Assembly (NCBI RefSeq): GCF_025822765.1
Contig: NZ_JACKUK010000016.1
Coordinates: 309,666 to 373,665 of the forward strand
Length of the DNA stretch: 64,000 bases
Direction: 5' to 3'
Origin: Mycobacterium barrassiae
Lineage (GTDB): Bacteria > Actinomycetota > Actinomycetes > Mycobacteriales > Mycobacteriaceae
Part shown: in pieces, positions 35,862 through 44,845 of the stretch
Layout: every line of letters starts with the position of its first letter
How positions within the stretch are numbered: the stretch's first letter is position 1
Notes under the pieces: generated by a model
Told to the model about the DNA's origin: nothing
Seen by the model: the letters and a program-made list of their open reading frames with translations, nothing else
The model's database searches: none
Translations under genes and position numbers: made by a program

Positions 35862-37052
35862 GCTCCTGCTCATCAGGATGGCCAGCACGAGGGCGGTGAT
35901 CTCATCCTCGACGCCGACGTAACGCCGAAGATGCCAGGTCCGGACGGCGTCGTCGATGAAGTTGGTCGCGGCCGCGACGAGCAGCCGAGCCTGGGGGACG
36001 GTGGTCTGCGGTACCTGCTGACAGATGAGGTCGATCCAAACCGCCTCGCGGTCGGCCTGATTTCGCGTGTAGCCGTCGCTGACTTCAGTGGATGCGTGCG
36101 ACAGCTCGGTGATCGACACCGACACGAGGTCGGGATCGTCCAGGCTGATGCGGGTGCGGCCCTCGATGAGGCTACGCAGGCACTCAGCCGGTTCTTGATC
36201 CCTGCGCAATGCGCGGATGGTCTCGAGGTTCCACCACTCGTCGAGACGCCGGATCAGCGCGTCCAGAATGGCCTGTTTGGACGAGAAGGTGCGGTACAGG
36301 CCCGGCCCCGCAATCCCCGCGCCCTTTCCGATCTCGCTGGTGCTGACGGCGGGGTAGCCCTGGGCGCGGAACAGCCGTGCGCCGGTGGCCAGCAAGGTCT
36401 CGTGGCGGGAGAACAGCGCACGTGTCTCGTCCGGCGCCGCATCCAGCGGCGCCAATTCACGAACTGGCGGGGTCAGTGCCGCAGCCATGCACGCTCGTGA
36501 CAGGAGGTCTGTCAGCTCGTCTTTCGGCAGGGTCAGGTTGTGCCGGCCGAGGCTGGTCAGCGTGCTGGCCACCGCCCACGCGCGAAGTTCGGTGTGTGCG
36601 GGGCTCAAGTCGCCGGTCTCGAGCCGGACCCCTTCGTGCATCCCGGCGACGATCGCATTGATGCGTCGGCGCACCTCGGCCCGCTCGGTGTCGTCGAGGT
36701 AGCGGGCCTCGCGCTGCCACAGCACCGACAGTGATCGAGACGCGACGGCTGCAGCGATCAGGTCTTCCAGCTCGGCGCTCAGCGGCTTGGGGGTCGACGG
36801 TACGTCGCCCTGGGCGTCCATCCGCGCGCTCTGGTACTGCTCCTGGCCCATCTGGATGGCCGCGGCAAGCAACGCCTGCTTGTTGTCGTAGTGGCGATAC
36901 AACGCGCGCGCGGTGACGCCGGCCGCCTCGGCGATGTCCTCGAGCTTGACCGAGTGGAAGCCACGATCGATGAAGAGCCGGACCGCCTGCTCCAGGATCT
37001 GCTGCTTCCGGTCCTTCGGCCTGCGCTTGACGGTTGAGACCGCGGGCTCCAC
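35847..37052 (-). CDS. mce3R: Double-TetR repressor, Mce3R-like
   Basis: The 401-residue protein holds two TetR-type HTH units in one chain. The first is near the N-terminus ([20 protein letters not shown], then [17 protein letters not shown]); the second begins about residue 210 ([20 protein letters not shown], then [20 protein letters not shown]). Two TetR halves of about 400 residues is the layout of M. tuberculosis Mce3R (Rv1963c), which represses the mce3 operon and the fadE18-mel2 region; both lie on either side here. The GTG start at 37052 has AGAAGGGGGG upstream and gives the family length; the frame extends to 37160 without a good start. Convergent with melK. Confidence 0.88.
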   Translation of the reverse strand: MEPAVSTVKRRPKDRKQQILEQAVRLFIDRGFHSVKLEDIAEAAGVTARALYRHYDNKQALLAAAIQMGQEQYQSARMDAQGDVPSTPKPLSAELEDLIAAAVASRSLSVLWQREARYLDDTERAEVRRRINAIVAGMHEGVRLETGDLSPAHTELRAWAVASTLTSLGRHNLTLPKDELTDLLSRACMAAALTPPVRELAPLDAAPDETRALFSRHETLLATGARLFRAQGYPAVSTSEIGKGAGIAGPGLYRTFSSKQAILDALIRRLDEWWNLETIRALRRDQEPAECLRSLIEGRTRISLDDPDLVSVSITELSHASTEVSDGYTRNQADREAVWIDLICQQVPQTTVPQARLLVAAATNFIDDAVRTWHLRRYVGVEDEITALVLAILMSRSSPQR

Positions 37053-37199
37053 CGCGCGTTGCCCCCCTTCTCGCTTGCTCGGATCACCAAATCCTGCCAG
37101 ACGCCTCCGTTTTTGAGCGGACGCGACCTGCGCTGGCGCAGGGGACGAATTGCGGGGCATGGCGAATGCGAGGACGTCGAACCGGGGCCGTCTCAGCGC

Positions 37200-37592
37200 C
37201 TACAGCTTGAATCCGCTTTGGCGTTCGAAGTCCGCGAGGTCGAAATAGTCGGAGAAGCGGGTGATTTTGTCGTTCTTGACGACGAACACCCCGGTGACCG
37301 GCAGCACGACCTTCCTGCCGTCTTTCATCGTGAAGTAGTCGACGCGCTCGGCGAGCACCAGACCCGGTTCGGCCGCGAGCGTGATGATGTCGAGCTTGGC
37401 TTCGGCGAACGCGTCGAGGAATGCCTGAAAGATCGCGCGGATGCCGGCGATGCCCTCGATCGGCTTGACGGGCACGTTGTGGTACACGGCGTCGTCGGCG
37501 AAGGCACCGCAAATGGTGTCGAGGTCGCGGCCCTCCCATGAACCGAGGAAGTCGCGGACAAGTTTCTCGCTGGCCTGCTTGGTGGGGGTCAT
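37200..37592 (-). CDS. Limonene-1,2-epoxide-hydrolase-like protein (SnoaL/NTF2 fold)
   Basis: The 130-residue protein has an NTF2-like fold. The residues used by limonene-1,2-epoxide hydrolase appear to be present: Arg83 and Asp85 (AERVDYF) and Asp115 (TRFSDYFDL), together with LPVTGVFVVKNDKITR. This set opens epoxides by direct water attack. It is co-directional with mce3R and 147 bp upstream of it, so the two may share a promoter facing away from yrbE3A. A second epoxide hydrolase beside MelH would widen detoxification of epoxides. A non-enzymatic SnoaL-like binding protein is the alternative. Confidence 0.8.
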   Translation of the reverse strand: MTPTKQASEKLVRDFLGSWEGRDLDTICGAFADDAVYHNVPVKPIEGIAGIRAIFQAFLDAFAEAKLDIITLAAEPGLVLAERVDYFTMKDGRKVVLPVTGVFVVKNDKITRFSDYFDLADFERQSGFKL

Positions 37593-37648
37593 CTGGATGC
37601 CTCCTCGGTGGCGATACGAGGCGGCCTCACGCTCACCACCTCAAGTGT

Positions 37649-37665
37649 GACGTACCAAACAGTAC
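37649..37665. promoter_or_regulatory. Shared GTAC-N6-GTAC palindrome, yrbE3A-side promoter
   Basis: GACGTACCAAACAGTAC holds GTAC half-sites at 37652-37655 and 37662-37665. It is the inverted relative of 28545-28561. It lies 57 bp upstream of the epoxide-hydrolase-like gene that precedes mce3R. Confidence 0.55.
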
Positions 37666-37735
37666 TATCAAGATACATCTATGAGCACAAGTAGCGATTT
37701 TCATCGTGCTTTGCCAAGCAATGAACTATAAATAA

Positions 37736-37755
37736 GCGTATTAACTATGGACATA
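37736..37755. promoter_or_regulatory. Shared asymmetric motif, yrbE3A promoter (candidate Mce3R site)
   Basis: Reading the minus strand gives TATGTCCATAGTTAATACGC, 17 of 20 identical to 28455-28474. The surroundings are unusually AT-rich for this genome, as expected of a regulated promoter. Confidence 0.6.
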
Positions 37756-38122
37756 AACGGATACAGCCGCGTACCCTCTCGGTTGTCACCGACCGACTTC
37801 GACCTGTCCGGATGGCCACTATGAGCTGCTCCACTCGTCGTCGCGCCGTCGCACCCGTGTGGTTCGCGCAGGCGCTGCCATTCGTGGTGGCAGCGTCGTC
37901 GCACACTCCGCAGCAAACCGCAGAGACGCCTCTGCGCATAGGTCTATGCCTCGTACGGGAGAGACTTATACCTCTTTCTGGAAGCAGCAACCGGCCCACC
38001 AAGGTCGATAGCGTTCCGCCTATGCCGTCCGGCGCTGACGACTTCCCGCAAAGATGCAAGGTCCCGACGACCCGTTGCTCGGTGGGTGCTTCGCGCCGTC
38101 CTCGCCCCGGGACGGCCACGCG

Positions 38123-38908
38123 ATGGACGCGAACATGGTGATCTCTACGCAGACGGCGACGAAACCTGTCCGGGCGGTCGGCGGGTTCTTCGCCATGGCC
38201 CTCGACACTTTCGTGCTGATGTTCAGGCCGCCGTTCGCTTGGCGTGAGTACTTGGCGCAATGCTGGTTCGTTGCGCGGGTATCGACTCTCCCTGCGGTCC
38301 TGATGACGATCCCGTGGGCGGTGATATCGGGGTTTCTTTTCAACGTTCTGTTGGCCGATATCGGTGCCGCGGATTTCTCAGGAACCGGAGCGGCGATCTT
38401 CACGGTGTCCCAAAGCGGCCCGATCGTCACGGTGTTGGTGGTCGCCGGCGCGGGCGCGACGGCCATGTGCGCCGACCTTGGCGCGCGGACCATTCGCGAG
38501 GAACTCGATGCGCTTCGGGTGATGGGCATCAACCCGATTCAGGCGCTGGTGGTTCCGCGCGTACTCGCGGCCACCACGGTGTCGTTGGCGCTGAGCTCGG
38601 TGGTCATCATGACGGGTCTGGTCGGAGCGTTCATCTGCTCCGTGTATCTGATGCACGTCTCGGCGGGCGCGTGGGTGGCGGGACTGACAACGCTGACTCA
38701 CATGACCGACGTGATCATCTCGATGATCAAGGCGACCCTGTTCGGATTGATGGCGGGGCTGATCGCCTGCTACCAAGGCATTTCGGTGGGTGGTGGCTCC
38801 GCCGGCGTGGGCCGTGCGGTGAACGAAACGGTGGTGTTCGCCTTCCTCGTGCTGTTCTTGATCAACATCATCGTCACCGCGGTCGGCGTCCCCTTCATGG
38901 TGTCGTGA
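38123..38908 (+). CDS. yrbE3A: YrbE3A, MlaE-family permease of the Mce transporter
   Basis: The 261-residue membrane protein is a YrbEA/MlaE permease. The core motif TVLVVAGAGATAMCADLGAR leads to REELDALRVMGINPIQALVV, then hydrophobic helices. With YrbE3B it forms the inner-membrane channel powered by an Mkl-type ATPase encoded elsewhere. The ATG at 38123 was chosen because it gives the family length; the upstream frame (from 38054) is unlike YrbE, and ATG 38135 is also possible. Confidence 0.9.
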   Translation: MDANMVISTQTATKPVRAVGGFFAMALDTFVLMFRPPFAWREYLAQCWFVARVSTLPAVLMTIPWAVISGFLFNVLLADIGAADFSGTGAAIFTVSQSGPIVTVLVVAGAGATAMCADLGARTIREELDALRVMGINPIQALVVPRVLAATTVSLALSSVVIMTGLVGAFICSVYLMHVSAGAWVAGLTTLTHMTDVIISMIKATLFGLMAGLIACYQGISVGGGSAGVGRAVNETVVFAFLVLFLINIIVTAVGVPFMVS

Positions 38909-38927
38909 GGTGCAATGAGGTGATGTC

Positions 38928-39782
38928 GTGACGTTGAGTGTTCCGAGCGGGCTCTATCCGCGGTTGCAGCGCATGAGGCACACCGTTGTGTCGGGGTGGG
39001 ACCAGGTGGGTGCGCAGACGCGGTTCTATGCCACCACGTTGGCCGGGATTCCCGATGCCGTCGTCAACTACCGCAGCGAGTTGTTACGGGTGGTCGCCCA
39101 GATGGGTTTGGGCAGTGGGGCTCTCGCCGTGATCGGCGGAACCGTTGTGATCGTGGCCTTCCTGACGATGACCACCGGCGCGATTGTCGCTGTGCAGGGC
39201 TACAACCAATTGGCGTCGGTTGGTGTGGAGGCACTGACGGGCTTCGCGTCGGCGTTCTTCAATACCCGCGAGATCCAGCCGGGAACCGTGATGGTGGCGC
39301 TGGCGGCCACCGTCGGCGCAGGCAGCACCGCCCAGCTGGGGGCGATGCGAATCAACGAGGAGATCGATGCGCTGGAGGCCATCGGCATTCGCAGTGTGAG
39401 CTATCTGGCGTCCACCCGGGTGCTGGCCGGGGTGATCGTGGCGATTCCGTTGTTCTGCATCGGGCTGATGACGGCGTACTGGGCCGCCCGTATCGGCACC
39501 ACCGCCATCTATGGCCAGGGCTCCGGTGTCTACGACCACTACTTCTATACGTATCTGAGCCCAACCGACGTCCTGTGGTCGCTGGGCGAAGTGGCCGCAG
39601 TCGCGTTGATGATCATGTTGCTGTGCACCTACTACGGCTACACCGCGCGCGGTGGGCCGGCGGGTGTGGGTGAAGCCGTCGGTCGGGCCGTGCGCGCATC
39701 GATGGTCATCGCGTCGGTCTTGATCCTGGTCATGACGCTGGCCATCTACGGGCAGTCCGGCAACTTCCACTTGGCCGGCTAG
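38928..39782 (+). CDS. yrbE3B: YrbE3B, MlaE-family permease of the Mce transporter
   Basis: The 284-residue second permease has VALAATVGAGSTAQLGAMRI and NEEIDALEAIGIRSVSYLAS, the EIDALE motif that follows the membrane core in MlaE proteins. The N-terminal 45 residues are cytoplasmic and amphipathic. GTG start with GAGGTGATG upstream, 19 bp after yrbE3A. Confidence 0.92.
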   Translation: MTLSVPSGLYPRLQRMRHTVVSGWDQVGAQTRFYATTLAGIPDAVVNYRSELLRVVAQMGLGSGALAVIGGTVVIVAFLTMTTGAIVAVQGYNQLASVGVEALTGFASAFFNTREIQPGTVMVALAATVGAGSTAQLGAMRINEEIDALEAIGIRSVSYLASTRVLAGVIVAIPLFCIGLMTAYWAARIGTTAIYGQGSGVYDHYFYTYLSPTDVLWSLGEVAAVALMIMLLCTYYGYTARGGPAGVGEAVGRAVRASMVIASVLILVMTLAIYGQSGNFHLAG

Positions 39783-39786
39783 TGGC

Positions 39787-41160
39787 ATGAAGCGCAGGGC
39801 AGGGACGTACCGCATCGCCACCGGTTGGTGGACGGTGATCTTGTTGGCGGCGATTGTCGCGTTCCTGGCGGTGACCGCGGCGTCGTTCGACGAGACCTTC
39901 CGTTCGTATGTGCCCGTGACGCTGAAATCGGATCGGGCGGGCTTGGTGATGGATACCAACGCCGATGTCATGATGCGTGGTGTCCAAGTCGGTCGGGTCA
40001 GTGAAATCGGCGGCGGGAAAGACAAAGCCAGCCTGAAGCTGGAGATCGATCCGGAGCAGATCCGCTTCATCCCGGCCAACGTGGAAGCTCAGATCAGCGC
40101 GACGACCGCGTTCGGCACCAAGTTCGTCGAGCTGGTGTATCCGCCGGACCCGAGCCCCAAGCGGCTGGCCGCCGGCGCGGTGTTGCATTCGAAAAACGTC
40201 AGCACAGAGATCAACACAGTCTTCGAGAACGTCGTCGAACTGCTCAAGCTGGTTGATCCGCTGAAGCTCAACGCGGTGCTGACCGCGGTCGCCGAGGGGG
40301 TGCGTGGCCAGGGTCCCAGGATGGGCCAAGCCGCAACGGATCTCAACGAGGTCTTGAAGGCACTGACTGCGCGTGCCGACACCATGAAAGAGAACTGGCG
40401 CTCGTTGAAGGATTTCGCCGATACCTTTGACGCCGCCGCCGAGGACATCGTGTCGATCCTCGACACCGTCAGCACCACGAGCACAACCATCACCGACCAC
40501 GCGAGCGCGCTGGACGGGTTACTGCTCAACGTCACCGGTCTTTCGACGGCCGGTACAAATCTGCTGGCCTCCAGCAAGGACAATCTCGTCAAGGCGGTCA
40601 ACACCCTCGAGCCGACGACGAACCTGCTGCTGCAACACAATCCGGTGTACACGTGCTTCCTGAAGGGCACCACGTGGTATCTGGAAAACGGCGGCTATGC
40701 GGCGTGGGGCGGCGATGGCCGCACTCTTCAACTCGACGTCGCCCTGCTGCTGGGTAACGATCCCTACGCGTATCCGAACAATCTGCCGATCGTCGCCGCC
40801 AAGGGCGGACCCGGCGGTGCACCCGGTTGCGGGTCGCTTCCGGACGCGACCAAGAACTTCCCGGTGCGCCAGTTGATCACCAACACCGGTTGGGGCACCG
40901 GACTGGACATCCGGCCCAATCCCGGTATCGGGCACCCGTGCTGGGCGAATTACTTCCCGGTGACCCGCGCCGTGCCCGAGCCGCCCAGCATTCGTCAGTG
41001 CCTTCCCGGCCCGGCGATCGGACCGGTCCCGTATCCGGGCGCACCGCCGTACGGCGCGCCGTTGTACGGGCCGGGTGGGGTGCCGTTGTGGCCGGGAGTG
41101 CCGCCGGCCCCGCCGCCGCCTCCGGCGCCACTCGAGCACAACGGGCAAGGGCCACCGTGA
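39787..41160 (+). CDS. mce3A: Mce3A, MlaD-domain substrate-binding protein
   Basis: The 457-residue Mce protein has an N-terminal membrane anchor (VILLAAIVAFLAVTAA), an MCE/MlaD domain (about 35-120: TNADVMMRGVQVGRVSEIGG), a long helical region (to about 290) that forms the hexameric needle, and a Pro/Gly-rich tail (YGAPLYGPGGVPLWPG). Several Cys lie in the C-terminal part. Mce complexes import lipids such as sterols or fatty acids across the cell envelope. Starts 4 bp after yrbE3B. Confidence 0.9.
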   Translation: MKRRAGTYRIATGWWTVILLAAIVAFLAVTAASFDETFRSYVPVTLKSDRAGLVMDTNADVMMRGVQVGRVSEIGGGKDKASLKLEIDPEQIRFIPANVEAQISATTAFGTKFVELVYPPDPSPKRLAAGAVLHSKNVSTEINTVFENVVELLKLVDPLKLNAVLTAVAEGVRGQGPRMGQAATDLNEVLKALTARADTMKENWRSLKDFADTFDAAAEDIVSILDTVSTTSTTITDHASALDGLLLNVTGLSTAGTNLLASSKDNLVKAVNTLEPTTNLLLQHNPVYTCFLKGTTWYLENGGYAAWGGDGRTLQLDVALLLGNDPYAYPNNLPIVAAKGGPGGAPGCGSLPDATKNFPVRQLITNTGWGTGLDIRPNPGIGHPCWANYFPVTRAVPEPPSIRQCLPGPAIGPVPYPGAPPYGAPLYGPGGVPLWPGVPPAPPPPPAPLEHNGQGPP

Positions 41161-41211
41161 TCGCCGAAGTCATCGCGACCGTCGACGATCCACCTGGGGA
41201 GGGGAGGTGCC

Positions 41212-42237
41212 GTGGCTGACTTCAGGGGGACCATTTGGCGGCTGGGCATCTTCCTGGCCGTGTGTGCGTTCGTTGCGTTCCTGACGCTGGCGATCTTCGG
41301 GCAGTTTCGCTTCGGCGGGGGCAACAGCTACTACGCCGAGTTCACCAATGTCTCCAACCTGAGGAAAGGCACGATCGTGCGGATCGCTGGGGTGGAGGTC
41401 GGCAAGGTGGAGAACATCTCGATCAACCCCGATGCGACTGTGCGCGTGCAGTTCTTCGCCGACAAGTCGGTCGTGCTGACGCGAGGCAGCAGGGCGGTGA
41501 TCCGATACGACAACTTGTTCGGCGACCGCTATCTGGCACTGGAGGAAGGCACCGGCGGAGTCGAGACCTTGAGTCCCGGAGCGACGATCCCCCTGACCAA
41601 CACCCAACCCGCGCTGGATCTGGACGCGGTGATCGGCGGTTTCAAGCCGCTGTTTCGCGCGTTGAACCCGGAGCAGGTCAACGACCTCACCCAGCAGTTG
41701 ATAGAGGCGTTCGAGGGGCAGGGCCCCGCGATCGGGACCTTCCTGCAGCAGGCCGCGGTGGTGACGAATACGTTGGCGGACCGCGATCTGCTGATCGGAC
41801 AGGTCATCGACAACCTCAACGTGGTGCTGGGCACGCTCGGCGGGCAGAGCGACCGGTTGGACAAAGCCGTGACATCGCTTTCCGAGTTGATCGGCGGGCT
41901 GAACGCACGCAGGACGGACATCGTCAACGCGGTGGCATACACCAACGCCGCCACCGAATCGCTGGCCGACCTGTTGGCGCAGGCCCGTGAACCGTTCAAA
42001 GAGGTTGTGGCACAGACCGATCGGGTGGCAAAGATCGCGGTGGATGACCACGAGTATCTCGACAACCTGCTCAACACGCTGCCCGACAGGTACCAGGCGC
42101 TGGTGCGGCAGGGGATATACGGCGACTACTTCAGCTTCTACCTGTGTGACGTCGTGCTCAAGCTCAACGGAAAAGGCGGTCAGCCGGTGTACGTCAAGGT
42201 AGCCGGGCAGAGCACGGGGCGGTGCGCGCCCAAGTGA
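41212..42237 (+). CDS. mce3B: Mce3B, MlaD-domain protein
   Basis: The 341-residue Mce protein has the anchor LGIFLAVCAFVAFLTLAIFG, MCE domain (LRKGTIVRIAGVEVGKVENI) and helical needle region. It lacks the Pro-rich tail of A and C. A very strong GGGAGGGGAGGT site precedes the GTG start; the 51-bp gap after mce3A is the largest within the operon. It ends in a GTGA overlap with mce3C. Confidence 0.9.
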   Translation: MADFRGTIWRLGIFLAVCAFVAFLTLAIFGQFRFGGGNSYYAEFTNVSNLRKGTIVRIAGVEVGKVENISINPDATVRVQFFADKSVVLTRGSRAVIRYDNLFGDRYLALEEGTGGVETLSPGATIPLTNTQPALDLDAVIGGFKPLFRALNPEQVNDLTQQLIEAFEGQGPAIGTFLQQAAVVTNTLADRDLLIGQVIDNLNVVLGTLGGQSDRLDKAVTSLSELIGGLNARRTDIVNAVAYTNAATESLADLLAQAREPFKEVVAQTDRVAKIAVDDHEYLDNLLNTLPDRYQALVRQGIYGDYFSFYLCDVVLKLNGKGGQPVYVKVAGQSTGRCAPK

Positions 42238-43550
42238 AGTCATTCTCCGAGCGCAGTCCCCTGGTCATCGGTGCCGCGGGCATCGTGACCGTCGTCGTGA
42301 TGGTGGTGGGCGCGCTGCAGTATCAGAACCTGCCGTTCCTCAACTCGGGCAGGCAGTACTCGGCGTATTTCGCCGACGCCGGCGGGTTGAACTCCGGTGC
42401 AGGCGTTGAAGTCTCGGGCTTCGTGGTGGGCAACGTGTCGTCGATCGAACTCGACGAGACCGGGGTGCTCGTCAAGTTCACGATCGACTCCGATGTGCGT
42501 CTCGGTGACCGCACCGAGGCCGCGATCAAGACGAAGAGCTTGTTGGGCGCCAAGATCGTCGACGTGACACCCCGGGGGAGCGGGGCACTCGACGGGCCTA
42601 TTCCGCTCGACCGCACGGTGTCGCCGTACCAGCTGCCCGATGCGCTCGGTGACCTGGCGACGACGATCAGCGGCCTGAACACCGACCAGCTGTCGGACTC
42701 TCTGGCCACCTTGGCGAACACCTTCTCGGGTACCCCGCCCGCGCTGCAGGACGCGGTGGCGGGCGTGGCGCGGTTCGCGCAAGTACTCGACACGCGCGAC
42801 ACCCAGCTGCGCAAGCTGCTGGACAACGCGGCCCAGGCGACGGACGTGCTGGCAAAACGCACCGACCACATCGTGAGCCTGGTGAAGGACACCAATGCGC
42901 TCCTTGCGGCGCTGCGGACACAAAGCGCTGCCCTGGACCAGATTTGGGCGAACATCTCGGCGGTGTCGCGACAGCTGAACGGGTTCATCGCGGAGAACCG
43001 CGAGGAGTTGCAGCCGGCGCTGGACAAGCTCAACGGAGTATTGGTGATCATCGATGACCGCAAGGAGCGGGTGCAGCAGTCCATCAAGCTGATCAACACC
43101 TATGTCATGTCGCTCGGCGAGTCGCTGTCGTCCGGCCCGTTCTTCAAAGCCTATGTGGTCAACCTGTTTCCGGGTCAGTTCGTGCAACCGTTCGTCGACG
43201 CCGCGTTCTCGGATCTCGGGCTGGATCCGGCCACGCTGCTGCCCTCGGAGCTGACCGATCCGCAGATCGGCCAACCGGGGACACCGGCGATGCCGGTGCC
43301 GTATCCGCGAACCGGTCAGGGCGGGGAGCCGAGGCTGCATCTGCCCGACGCGATCACCGGTAAACCGGGGGATCCGCGCTACCCCTACCGCGAACCGCCC
43401 CCAGCCCCACCGCCTGGCGGCCCACCTCCTGGACCGCCCGCGCCGCCGCCGCCCGGGATGGCGTCGGTGCCCGAACCCGTTCCCTCACCGGTTTACATGC
43501 CCGCGCCGGGTGAGGCGCCCCCCGTCGCGCAATCGGAGGCCCGCCCATGA
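42234..43550 (+). CDS. mce3C: Mce3C, MlaD-domain protein
   Basis: The 438-residue Mce protein has the anchor PLVIGAAGIVTVVVMVVGAL, MCE domain (GLNSGAGVEVSGFVVGNVSS), helical needle region and a C-terminal Pro-rich tail (PPPAPPPGGPPPGPPAPPPP). I chose GTG 42234, which overlaps the mce3B stop as GTGA like the other junctions; GTG 42222 in the same frame would add four residues. Confidence 0.88.
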   Translation: MKSFSERSPLVIGAAGIVTVVVMVVGALQYQNLPFLNSGRQYSAYFADAGGLNSGAGVEVSGFVVGNVSSIELDETGVLVKFTIDSDVRLGDRTEAAIKTKSLLGAKIVDVTPRGSGALDGPIPLDRTVSPYQLPDALGDLATTISGLNTDQLSDSLATLANTFSGTPPALQDAVAGVARFAQVLDTRDTQLRKLLDNAAQATDVLAKRTDHIVSLVKDTNALLAALRTQSAALDQIWANISAVSRQLNGFIAENREELQPALDKLNGVLVIIDDRKERVQQSIKLINTYVMSLGESLSSGPFFKAYVVNLFPGQFVQPFVDAAFSDLGLDPATLLPSELTDPQIGQPGTPAMPVPYPRTGQGGEPRLHLPDAITGKPGDPRYPYREPPPAPPPGGPPPGPPAPPPPGMASVPEPVPSPVYMPAPGEAPPVAQSEARP

Positions 43551-44845
43551 TTCGGGCCCAGATGAGGTCGCGGCGCACCGCCCGTGTCATCCTCGCGGCG
43601 CTGCTCGTTCCGGTGCTGGCCGCGGGTCTGATCGCCGCGGCCCGCATGCCCGCGCAGATCGCGCGGACGACCGTCGTCGCCTATTTCGAAAACAGCACAG
43701 GGTTGTTCGCCGGCGACCACATCCTCATCCGAGGCGTGCCCGTCGGCAAGATCGAAGCGATCGAACCCCAGCCCGAGCGCGCCAAGATCACCTTCTGGTT
43801 CGACAGCAAGTACAAGGTGCCGGCAGACGCCAAGGCCGTGATCCTGGCGCCGCAGTTGGTCACCGGCCGGACGATCCAGCTCACCCCGCCCTACACGGGC
43901 GGGCCGACGATGGCCGACGGCGCAGTGATCCCGAAGGACCGCACCGCGGTGCCCGTCGAATGGGACGACCTACGCGTTCAACTCGAACGGCTGACCGAGC
44001 TGCTCAAGCCGACCAAGCCCGGTGGCGTGAGCACGCTGGGTGCACTGATCAACACCACCGCGGACAACCTGCGCGGGCAGGGCCCCACCATCCGCGACAC
44101 GATCATCAAACTCTCACAGGCGGTTTCGATCCTCGGCGATCACAGCGATGACATCTTCGCCACGTTCAAGAACCTCTCGACGCTGGTATCGGCCCTGAGT
44201 GACAGCGCCGATCTGCTCGAAGCGCTCAACCGCAACCTGGCTGAAGTGAGCACGCTGCTCGCCGACGATCCGGACAAAGTCGGACGTGCGGTCGAGGACC
44301 TGAACGCGGTCGTGGCTCACGTGAAGGACTTCGCTGCCGACAACACCGAGGCGATCGGCACGGCATCGGACAAGATGGCCTCGGTCACCCAGGCATTGGT
44401 CGACAGCCTCGACGACGTCAAGCAGACACTGCACATCGCCCCGACGGTGCTGCAGAACTACAACAACATCTACGAGCCCGCCAACGGTTCACTGACCGGC
44501 GCACTAGCCATCAACAACTTCGCGAACCCGATCTCGTTCCTGTGCGGTGCAATTCAATCAGCATCGCGGCTGAACGCCGAACAGTCGTCGAAGTTGTGCG
44601 CGCAGTACCTGGCGCCCATCGTGAAGAACCGGCAGTACAACTTCCCGCCGCTCGGGGAGAACCTCTTCGTCGGCACGCAGACCCGGCCCAACGAGGTCAC
44701 CTACAGCGAGCCCTGGATGCGGCCCGACTTCGTACCGCCTGCCACCACACCGCCGCCGGGCGCCGCGTTGGCCGCCGAATCATCTGCCACCGACCCGGCC
44801 GACGGTCTGCGAGGCATGATGGTGCCGCCCGGAGGTACCCCGTGA
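43547..44845 (+). CDS. mce3D: Mce3D, MlaD-domain protein
   Basis: The 432-residue Mce protein starts with an Arg-rich head and hydrophobic anchor (VILAALLVPVLAAGLIAAAR), then the MCE domain (LFAGDHILIRGVPVGKIEAI) and a needle region; the tail is Pro/Ala-rich but short. Cys pair LCGAIQ...LCAQYL in the C-terminal third is typical of MceD. The start overlaps the mce3C stop by ATGA. Confidence 0.9.
   Translation: MIRAQMRSRRTARVILAALLVPVLAAGLIAAARMPAQIARTTVVAYFENSTGLFAGDHILIRGVPVGKIEAIEPQPERAKITFWFDSKYKVPADAKAVILAPQLVTGRTIQLTPPYTGGPTMADGAVIPKDRTAVPVEWDDLRVQLERLTELLKPTKPGGVSTLGALINTTADNLRGQGPTIRDTIIKLSQAVSILGDHSDDIFATFKNLSTLVSALSDSADLLEALNRNLAEVSTLLADDPDKVGRAVEDLNAVVAHVKDFAADNTEAIGTASDKMASVTQALVDSLDDVKQTLHIAPTVLQNYNNIYEPANGSLTGALAINNFANPISFLCGAIQSASRLNAEQSSKLCAQYLAPIVKNRQYNFPPLGENLFVGTQTRPNEVTYSEPWMRPDFVPPATTPPPGAALAAESSATDPADGLRGMMVPPGGTP

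Larger units (their letters stand above)
37593..38122. other. Intergenic control region between the mce3R side and yrbE3A
   Basis: No gene is supported here. The left part (37640-37760) is AT-rich and carries the two motifs shared with the melF promoter. Further right, GCATAG-GT-CTATGC (37936-37949) is a perfect 6-bp inverted repeat, followed by a possible -10 (TTATAC) near 37976. Frames starting at 38054 and before are not protein-like until the YrbE start. Confidence 0.6.
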
